A stretch of 5,148 nucleotides of DNA from Acidobacteriaceae bacterium (lineage in GTDB: Bacteria; Acidobacteriota; Terriglobia; Terriglobales; Acidobacteriaceae): the NCBI GenBank assembly GCA_003132825.1, contig PKYX01000238.1, positions 1 through 5,148 of the forward strand, read 5' to 3'. Within the stretch, counting starts at the first letter, position 1. Each line of letters starts with the position of its first letter. The notes under the pieces were generated by a model. It was not told the origin of the DNA and ran no database searches. It saw only the letters and a program-made list of their open reading frames with translations. Positions 1 to 5,148 of this stretch are shown here, in pieces. The translations under genes were made by a program, and so were the position numbers.

Positions 1-35
1 TGCCGGAACGTGGGGAAAAACGGCTGGCACACACC

Positions 36-1322
36 ATGGTTTGCATACGAAGATTCATCGCGGTCGTCGCTAGCTTGGGCGTGTCGTTCGCCATGTGTGC
101 GTCGGCTCCGCGCGCGCACGCCCAGACGCCACCCGCGGCGCCGTCGGGCGCACCCGGAGCGGCGGCCAAGTCGCTCGGGACCGTCAAGACCGTGACCGTC
201 GATTCCGTCACGCTCACCACCGACAGCGGTTCCGATGTCAATGTGCTCTTTCCGCAGGCCGTCACTATGGTTCGCACCGCCCCGGGACACAAGGATTTGC
301 AGGGTGCGACAGCGGTCCAGCTGCAGGAGGTGAAGGCCGGTGACCGGATGCTCGTCCGAGGAAAACTGGCCGACGATGGCCACTCGATTGTGGCTGCATC
401 CGTCATCGTCATGAAGAAGGAAGATATCGCCGAAAAGCAGGAGCGAGAGCAGGAAGAATGGCGCCAGCGCGGCATGAATGGGGTGGTGAAGGCAGTCGAT
501 CCCGCTTCCGGGATCATTACCGTCAGCACCGGTTCCCTGGCCGCCAAAGCCATTGCCGTCCACGTCTCGAAGGACACCATGCTCCGCCGCTACTCGCCCG
601 ATTCGGTGAAGTTCGATGACGCCAAGCCGGGAAGTCTCGATCAAATTCAGCCCGGCGACCAGCTGCGCGCGCGCGGCAACCGCAGCGCCGACGGCTCGGA
701 CTTCACGGCTGAAGAGATTGTTTCCGGAGCCTTCCGCAACATCGCCGGTACGGTTGCCTCGACCGACGCGTCGAACCACAGCGTGACAGTCACCGATCTG
801 CTGAGCAAGAAACCGGTCACGGTCCGGGTAACGCCCGATTCCCAGCTCAGGAAACTGCCTCCCGTGATGGCGCAGATGATTGCGGCGCGTTTGAAGGGCG
901 CAGCCCCGGGGGGAGCCTCGGCAGCGCCAGGCCCCGGAGGAGCGTCGCCAACCAATGCCGGCGCAGCGGAATCGAATGGTGCTCGACCCGGCTGGAACGG
1001 ACCGGGTTCGGGTGGATCTGGTTCCGCCGGATCGGCAAGCGGGCAAGGCTCCGGCCGCCCCGGCGGAGGGTCTCGCTCCGCTGGCCAGGGTGATTTTCAG
1101 CAGATGCTAAGCCGAATGCCGGAGCTTGCCCTTTCCGACTTACAGAAGGGCGATGCCGTCGTCATCGTGACCACGGAAGGAGGCGCCACATCCGACCCTA
1201 CCGCGATCACGCTGCTGACCGGCGTCGAACCCATTCTTTCGGCCTCCCCGAACGACAACCGGGCGGCCATGGCCCTGTCCCCTTGGAGTTTCGGAGCGCC
1301 ATCGGGAGACGCCGGACCCTAG
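36..1322 (+). CDS. Secreted protein with three DUF5666-like modules
   Basis: This is an exported 428-residue protein of unknown function. Residues 1-29 look like a Sec signal peptide: basic start (IRRF), hydrophobic core, and an AHA|Q signal peptidase I site. After a Pro/Ala-rich stretch come three related beta-rich modules at about 48-126, 147-230 and 236-395. Each has a G-x-V strand start, a TMVR / TMLRR / SQLRK motif (77, 181, 269), and a GD turn (KAGDR, QPGDQ, QKGDA) followed by a beta strand. A charged segment (127-145, rich in K/E/R) links modules 1 and 2. Module 3 is interrupted by a Gly/Ser/Pro/Ala-rich linker (about 288-352). The fold resembles DUF5666, whose role is not established. 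The only cysteines (3 and 21) lie in the signal peptide, and there is no lipobox, so it should be periplasmic or released. No good Shine-Dalgarno precedes ATG 36, and the frame is open to the left edge, so the true start could be upstream; ATG 36 is preferred because the signal peptide follows it directly. Confidence 0.8.
   Translation: MVCIRRFIAVVASLGVSFAMCASAPRAHAQTPPAAPSGAPGAAAKSLGTVKTVTVDSVTLTTDSGSDVNVLFPQAVTMVRTAPGHKDLQGATAVQLQEVKAGDRMLVRGKLADDGHSIVAASVIVMKKEDIAEKQEREQEEWRQRGMNGVVKAVDPASGIITVSTGSLAAKAIAVHVSKDTMLRRYSPDSVKFDDAKPGSLDQIQPGDQLRARGNRSADGSDFTAEEIVSGAFRNIAGTVASTDASNHSVTVTDLLSKKPVTVRVTPDSQLRKLPPVMAQMIAARLKGAAPGGASAAPGPGGASPTNAGAAESNGARPGWNGPGSGGSGSAGSASGQGSGRPGGGSRSAGQGDFQQMLSRMPELALSDLQKGDAVVIVTTEGGATSDPTAITLLTGVEPILSASPNDNRAAMALSPWSFGAPSGDAGP
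897..1091 (+). repeat. Low-complexity Gly/Ser/Pro/Ala-rich linker-coding tract
   Basis: This stretch codes for residues about 288-352 of the DUF5666-like protein, made almost entirely of Gly, Ala, Ser and Pro with a few Asn, Arg and Trp. It lies inside the third module, between the SQLRK motif and the conserved LSDLQKGD segment, so it reads as an insertion in the domain and not as a linker between domains. It should be disordered. The DNA is not a simple tandem repeat; codons vary. Confidence 0.7.
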
Positions 1323-1341
1323 TTCGGCCCAGCTTCCCTTT

Positions 1342-1378
1342 GACCGCGCTCCGGTCGGGGTAGCCGGCCGGTCCCGAC
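1342..1378 (+). other. Two overlapping, mutually exclusive inverted repeats in the gap
   Basis: Stem A pairs 1342-1346 (GACCG) with 1352-1356 (CGGTC) around a five-base loop. Stem B pairs 1354-1359 (GTCGGG) with 1373-1378 (CCCGAC) and can be extended by one G-T pair inward. They share bases 1354-1356, so only one can form at a time. Neither is followed by a T-run, so this is not a standard intrinsic terminator. It may reduce read-through from the upstream gene or may simply reflect high GC content. A further 5-bp stem with a four-base loop lies at 1432-1445. Confidence 0.3.
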
Positions 1379-1462
1379 GGTGTCGCTCCCGTGGCGGGTT
1401 GAGCGAAACGTCCGCCGGACAGTCGAAGGGACGGCCCTACGGCCGGGATGAAATTCGAGTTC

Positions 1463-1468
1463 GGGAGA
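1463..1468 (+). promoter_or_regulatory. Ribosome binding site of the TonB-dependent receptor gene
   Basis: GGGAGA, containing the GGAG core at 1464-1467, ends four bases before ATG 1473, an acceptable Shine-Dalgarno distance. It decides between ATG 1473 and the out-of-frame ATG at 1448, which has only a GGG immediately next to it. ATG 1473 is also followed at once by a signal peptide. No convincing -35/-10 promoter pair was seen in 1323-1472, so the receptor may be cotranscribed with the gene before it. Confidence 0.7.
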
Positions 1469-1472
1469 CCTG

Positions 1473-4448
1473 ATGAAATTGCGTCCCTTTGTGTCACGCC
1501 TCGGCCGCCGCGGTTCGCTCCTATTTCTGGGCGTCATTTTCACGGCCAGCGTATGGGCACAAACTGCTCCTGGAACTCTGCGGGGCAAGGTCACCGATCC
1601 CTCGGGCGCCGTGATTCCCGACGCCACCATCACCGCCATCGCGGCCAACGGACAGAAAACCTCCGCCGCCACCGATCACCAGGGAGTCTACGAAATCAAG
1701 GGATTGCTACCCGGCAGTTACACCGTCAGCGCCCTGGGCAAGGGCTTTGCGGAGTATCACGAATCCGACGTGCAGGTAAACGCCGGCCAGGTGCAGCAGT
1801 TTGACATCGCGCTGGGCATTCAGGTGCAGCAAGAGCAGGTTTCGGTGGAGGCGCAAGCCAATACCGTGTCGGTGAGTCCGTCGGAAAATGCCAGCGCCCT
1901 TATCATCAAGGGGAAAGACCTCGAGGCCCTCTCCGATGATCCTGACGAATTGCAGTCCGAGCTGAGTGCGCTGGCCGGTCCATCCGCGGGCCCCAACGGA
2001 GGTCAGATCTATATCGATGGATTTACCGGCGGTCAGCTTCCGCCGAAGTCCTCGATCCGCGAGATTCGCGTGAATCAGAATCCTTTTTCCGCCGAATATG
2101 ACAAGTTGGGCTATGGGCGAATCGAAATTCTTACCAAACCCGGCACCGACAAATATCACGGCCAGTTCTTTTTCAATGACACCGATTCCGCCTTGAACTC
2201 GCGCAACCCTTTTGTCGCCAGCGAGCCCAGTTACCAATCGGAGATTTTCGACGGCAATCTGGGGGGACCGATCACCAAAAAATCGTCCTTCTTCCTCGAC
2301 GCCCAGAGGCGGAACATCAATGATCTGGATATCGTCAACGCCGTGGTGGCCGATCCTACCTTTACTCTCCCGTCCGGCGTGCCTTTCACCGAATCGGTGC
2401 CGAATCCCGACACCCGGACTAATATCACCCCCCGCATCGACTATCAGCTCAGCACCAATAACACTTTGACCGTCCGCTATCAGTTCGAGCAGGAGATCCA
2501 AAAGAATGAGGGAGTTCAGCAGACCTCCCTGCCTTCCCAGGCATATAACGAAACCGAGACCGAAAACACGTTGCAGGTGAGCGACTCGCAGATTCTCGGC
2601 CCACACATGGTGAATGACACGCGCTTTCAATTCTTGCAGGACCGCGATAACGTGCGGGCGCAGAATGCCGATCCCACCACCCAGGTGCTGGGCTTTTTCA
2701 CCGGGGGAGGATACTCCCAAGGAACCTCGCTCGACCACACCAACCATTACGAGTTACAGAACTACACACTGGCATCCTACGGCAAACATACCATCCGCTT
2801 CGGGGTGCGGCTCCGGGTGGCACACGACTCTAACTACTCGAACGCGAACTTCAACGGCGAGTTCACCTTTCCCTCGCTGGCCGCCTATAACGTGACCGAG
2901 CTAGGCCTACAGGCGGGCCTAACTCCGGCCGAGAGCCGCACCGCTTGTCTGGCCGCTTCGCCCAACCCCGCAACCGCCGAATGCGGCGCCAGCCAACTGT
3001 CCATTACAAACGGGCAGCCGCAGATCGCAAACACCCTCGAAGATACCGGTCTGTTTGCGGAAGACGAATGGCGGATCCGGCCCAACATGACCGTCAATTA
3101 CGGCCTGCGTTTCGAAACCCAGAATGACATCCACGATCACGCCGATTTCGCTCCCCGGCTGGGTTTTGCGTGGGGACTCGGGGGCAAGACTTCAGCGCCC
3201 AAGACGGTCGTGCGCGCCGGTTCCGGCATGTTCTATGACCGCTTCCAGCAGCAGTATTTGCTCGAAGCCGAGCGGCTGAACGGCATCACCCAGCAGCAGT
3301 CGATTGTTACCTCTCCCGATTGTTATCCCGATCCGACGAATTGTTCGAGCGGAACCGTCGCCCCCACGATTTACCAAGTCAATCCCAACCTGAGGGCCTC
3401 CTATACCATTCAGTCGGCAGCCAGCATCGAGCGGCAGGTCACGAAAGCGGCCACGGTTTCAGTGACCTATCTGAATTCTCGCGGGGTTCATGAATTTGTA
3501 TCGGAAAACATTAATGCGCCGCTGCCGGGTTGCGACATTTCGAACCCCGCTTCCTGCGTCCGGCCCAATGCCGCCTTGGGAAACATTTATCAATACGAGT
3601 CGGATGGGGTCTTCCGCCAGAACCAGATCATTGCCAACACTCGCGTCAGCCTGGGACGAAAGCTCTCGCTGTTCGGCTTCTATCAGCTGAACTATGCCGA
3701 CAGCGACACCAGCGGCGCGGCGAGTTTTCCCACCAACCAATACGATCTGGCCGCGGACTACGGCCGCGCCAGCTTCGACGTGCGACAGCGGGCCTTCATC
3801 GGCGGTTCGATCACGTTGCCTTACGCATTCAATCTGTTTCCCATCATTGCTGTGAATTCCGGCATGCCCTTTAACATCACTCTCGGGCAGGACCTCAATG
3901 GCGATTCCATCTTTAACGACCGTCCAGCTTTGATCTCGACCGCAACCTGTCCCCAGGTGGCGATCGCGGCCAGCACTGTTTGCAGCCCCTGGGGCACGTT
4001 CAGTACCGTGGCCTCCGGTCCGAAGACGGTTCCGATCAACTACGGCACCGGCCCCGGCAATTTCACCGTGATCTTGCGCCTCAGCAAGACCTTTGGGTTT
4101 GGCCCGGAAACCGGCGCAGGTGCGCGGGGGCAAGGCGGCGGCCCTGGCGGCGGAGGCGGCGGAGGGGGCGGCGGTCGCGGCGGCCCTCCCGGAGGCGGGC
4201 TCGGACCGGGCGGCCTGAGTGGCGGCGGAGGAGGGCGCAACCCGTTCGCCTCGACCGGCACCAACCGGCGCTACAACCTGACCTTCAGCGTCTCGGCGCG
4301 GAATCTGTTCAATACCCAGAACCTCGCGGCGCCGGTTGGCGACGTGAACGCGTCACGCTTCGGGCAGTCGATCGCGCTGACCGGTGGATTCTTCGGTTCG
4401 GCCACCGAAAACCGCCGCGTGGACTTGCAGGTAAGATTCTCGTTCTGA
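1473..4448 (+). CDS. TonB-dependent receptor, Oar-like, with carboxypeptidase-regulatory-like domain
   Basis: This is an outer-membrane receptor of the type that takes up substrates using TonB-ExbBD energy; the ligand is unknown. Residues 1-29 are a signal peptide (VWA|Q site). Residues 34-115 form a CarboxypepD_reg / CNA-B-like beta sandwich (GTLRGKVTDPSGAVIPDA, then GVYEIKGLLPGSYTV). EQVSVEA (121-127) fits a TonB-box pattern. The plug spans about 130-222, including the IYIDGF and REIRVNQNPFSAEYDKLGYG segments. The barrel runs from about 226 to 991 and ends in a beta-signal with terminal Phe (VRFSF), so the protein is complete; about 1000 residues is usual for this class. There is no STN signalling domain and no sigma/anti-sigma gene nearby, which argues against transcriptional signalling. 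Oddities are a glycine-rich insertion at 881-922, with ten consecutive glycines at 892-901, and eight cysteines in four close pairs (492/504, 617/624, 687/695, 826/837). The gene lies 150 bases after the DUF5666-like gene, same strand. The family call is firm; the acidobacterial assignment is from memory of similar proteins. Confidence 0.95.
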   Translation: MKLRPFVSRLGRRGSLLFLGVIFTASVWAQTAPGTLRGKVTDPSGAVIPDATITAIAANGQKTSAATDHQGVYEIKGLLPGSYTVSALGKGFAEYHESDVQVNAGQVQQFDIALGIQVQQEQVSVEAQANTVSVSPSENASALIIKGKDLEALSDDPDELQSELSALAGPSAGPNGGQIYIDGFTGGQLPPKSSIREIRVNQNPFSAEYDKLGYGRIEILTKPGTDKYHGQFFFNDTDSALNSRNPFVASEPSYQSEIFDGNLGGPITKKSSFFLDAQRRNINDLDIVNAVVADPTFTLPSGVPFTESVPNPDTRTNITPRIDYQLSTNNTLTVRYQFEQEIQKNEGVQQTSLPSQAYNETETENTLQVSDSQILGPHMVNDTRFQFLQDRDNVRAQNADPTTQVLGFFTGGGYSQGTSLDHTNHYELQNYTLASYGKHTIRFGVRLRVAHDSNYSNANFNGEFTFPSLAAYNVTELGLQAGLTPAESRTACLAASPNPATAECGASQLSITNGQPQIANTLEDTGLFAEDEWRIRPNMTVNYGLRFETQNDIHDHADFAPRLGFAWGLGGKTSAPKTVVRAGSGMFYDRFQQQYLLEAERLNGITQQQSIVTSPDCYPDPTNCSSGTVAPTIYQVNPNLRASYTIQSAASIERQVTKAATVSVTYLNSRGVHEFVSENINAPLPGCDISNPASCVRPNAALGNIYQYESDGVFRQNQIIANTRVSLGRKLSLFGFYQLNYADSDTSGAASFPTNQYDLAADYGRASFDVRQRAFIGGSITLPYAFNLFPIIAVNSGMPFNITLGQDLNGDSIFNDRPALISTATCPQVAIAASTVCSPWGTFSTVASGPKTVPINYGTGPGNFTVILRLSKTFGFGPETGAGARGQGGGPGGGGGGGGGGRGGPPGGGLGPGGLSGGGGGRNPFASTGTNRRYNLTFSVSARNLFNTQNLAAPVGDVNASRFGQSIALTGGFFGSATENRRVDLQVRFSF
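1833..1853 (+). other. Candidate TonB box in the receptor
   Basis: Residues 121-127 (EQVSVEA) lie between the carboxypeptidase-regulatory-like domain and the plug. They match the loose acidic-x-V-x-V-x-A pattern of TonB boxes, the segment that contacts TonB in the periplasm. The position is right, but the motif is short and degenerate, so this is a placement by analogy. Confidence 0.5.
4113..4238 (+). repeat. GGN-rich tract coding for the poly-glycine insertion
   Basis: This stretch codes for receptor residues 881-922, mainly Gly with some Pro, Arg, Ala, Leu, Ser and Gln. The core (4146-4175) is ten glycine codons in a row, with a perfect tandem copy of the 9-mer GGCGGCGGA at 4146-4163. The plus strand has many G-runs and the opposite strand is C-rich, so replication slippage and G-quadruplex formation are plausible. 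The frame is intact through the tract. The minus strand reads as a proline-rich ORF here, which is a composition artefact. Confidence 0.85.
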
Positions 4449-4656
4449 AAGCAAAGCATCGCTAGACGGACGACCTGAACCGCCGGCCTCTTTGGTTTCG
4501 CCTTGTGGTGTTCTTCGCAGGCGAGCTTGGCGTCCTCCCGCCCACCCGGCAAAGACAGCGTCATCCCCCAAACCTCATTCTGAGCTCAATGCAGCGGGTT
4601 CCTGAGCGCCTTCTCGGCAGGGGACAACCTTTGGGGGAGTTCCGCGCCCGTCGCAC
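4449..4656. other. Convergent intergenic region, no clear gene
   Basis: These 208 bases separate two genes meeting tail to tail. I see no RNA gene and no credible small ORF. The best inverted repeat is a perfect 9-bp pair, 4564-4572 (TCCCCCAAA) with 4630-4638 (TTTGGGGGA), but its 57-base loop is long for a terminator. A weaker 6-bp pair is 4498-4503 (TCGCCT) with 4519-4524 (AGGCGA). Neither has a clear T-run. Termination must occur somewhere here for both genes, possibly by Rho. Confidence 0.5.
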
Positions 4657-5148
4657 TCAGTGGGGAAGATATTCTTCAGTATGAGTAATGAATTCAGGAT
4701 ACGCTTCGGCGCCCAGTTCCTGCAGATCCATGCCTTGCCGCTCGCCGTCGATCGCAACTCGCTGGGGGTAGATGCGGTCGAGAAGCCAGTTCAAGGCATA
4801 GGTCAGGGGTAGCACAAAGCCCACGAGCGTGGCTATGCCGATGACCTGCGCCAGCCATTGCCCAGACGCCTGATCGGGGAAGCGCGCGAACAGGCCAAGC
4901 GCCAAAACCCCCCAGAGTCCGGCCATGGCGTGCACCGAGATGGCGCCTCCTGGATCGTCGACCTGCAGACGGAATTCGAACCATTCGACCGAGAAGATGA
5001 CCAGAGCGCCCGCCACAATGCCGACGATGAGCATTTCCGCGGGCCGTAGCACAGCACAGCCCGCGCTGCTCGCCACCAGGCCGCCGATCCAGCCATTGGC
5101 GGTGAGCGAAGCATCCGGCTTCGTAAAGCGGATGCGCGTCAAAACCGC
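4657..5148 (-). CDS. amt: Ammonium transporter (Amt/MEP/Rh family), C-terminal part
   Basis: This is an inner-membrane ammonium channel; the visible 163 residues are the C-terminal portion, and the N-terminus lies beyond the right edge. The reading frame is open to base 5148, so the TTG at 5142 is an internal Leu codon and not a start. Recognisable Amt segments in order are: KPDASLTANGWIGGLVA, leading into a membrane helix; a second helix (LIVGIVAGALVIFSV); VDDPGGAISVHAMAGLWG, with the second pore histidine of the twin-His pair (codon 4930-4932); a last helix (about 4758-4840); and a cytoplasmic tail with RV...GMDLQELGAEAYP, matching the conserved Amt C-terminal region that in other Amt proteins works with PII (GlnK) control. 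The loop before the last helix is short (FARFPDQASGQW). In many bacteria amt is cotranscribed with glnK; whether that holds here is outside the window. It converges with the receptor gene and seems functionally separate. Confidence 0.93.
   Translation of the reverse strand, partial: AVLTRIRFTKPDASLTANGWIGGLVASSAGCAVLRPAEMLIVGIVAGALVIFSVEWFEFRLQVDDPGGAISVHAMAGLWGVLALGLFARFPDQASGQWLAQVIGIATLVGFVLPLTYALNWLLDRIYPQRVAIDGERQGMDLQELGAEAYPEFITHTEEYLPH

Noticed and set aside
36..98. Lipoprotein signal in the DUF5666-like protein (Cys 21)
   Set aside because: The residues before Cys 21 (SFAM) do not fit a lipobox, while AHA|Q further on is a good signal peptidase I site.
10..195. Arginine-rich plus-strand frame at the left edge
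   Set aside because: It overlaps the signal peptide and start of the DUF5666-like gene in another frame and has shadow-like Arg/Pro/Ser composition.
1448..1804. 118-codon plus-strand frame starting before the receptor
   Set aside because: It has a poor ribosome binding site and Arg/His-rich shadow composition; the overlapping receptor frame has a signal peptide and a clear domain.
1707..2747. 346-codon open frame on the minus strand inside the receptor gene
   Set aside because: It is fully antisense to a well-supported gene, matches no family I recognise, and long antisense frames are expected in GC-rich coding DNA.
3459..4133. 224-codon open frame on the minus strand inside the receptor gene
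   Set aside because: Same reason: antisense shadow with no recognisable domain or ribosome binding site.
4040..4264. Proline-rich minus-strand frame
   Set aside because: It is the complement of the poly-glycine codon tract; the proline run is a composition artefact.
4353..4571. Small minus-strand frames across the receptor end and convergent gap
   Set aside because: They mostly overlap the end of the receptor gene, show no recognisable family and no ribosome binding site.
4564..4638. 9-bp inverted repeat as an intrinsic terminator
   Set aside because: The 57-base loop and lack of a T-run on either strand make it a poor terminator; kept only as a note in the intergenic entry.

Overview
The window suggests a moderately GC-rich Gram-negative bacterium, most likely an Acidobacteriota (Terriglobia-type) member. 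This is inferred from the gene families. The central gene is an Oar-like TonB-dependent receptor with an N-terminal carboxypeptidase-regulatory-like domain and a poly-glycine insertion near its C-terminus, a form I associate with acidobacteria. It sits directly behind a secreted DUF5666-type protein. No marker gene is present, so the taxonomy is not proven.

Layout: (1) 36-1322 (+), an exported protein with three DUF5666-like beta-rich modules, the third split by a Gly/Ser/Pro/Ala-rich linker. (2) 1323-1472, a GC-rich gap with several small inverted repeats and the ribosome binding site of the next gene. (3) 1473-4448 (+), a complete 991-residue outer-membrane TonB-dependent receptor. (4) 4449-4656, a convergent gap without a convincing terminator. 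(5) 4657-5148 (-), the C-terminal part of an Amt/MEP/Rh-family ammonium transporter that runs off the right edge.

The two plus-strand genes probably form one envelope-associated unit: a secreted periplasmic or surface protein beside an outer-membrane receptor. Both carry a glycine-rich, compositionally similar insertion inside an otherwise ordinary domain. The substrate of the receptor cannot be read from the sequence. The ammonium transporter faces the other way and appears to be an unrelated transcription unit. I found no RNA gene, mobile element or CRISPR array. The remaining long ORFs on both strands are best explained as shadows of the three genes. I see no clear evidence of a wholly new system; the most interesting points are the paired glycine-rich insertions, the four close cysteine pairs in the receptor, and the possible functional link between the DUF5666 protein and the receptor.
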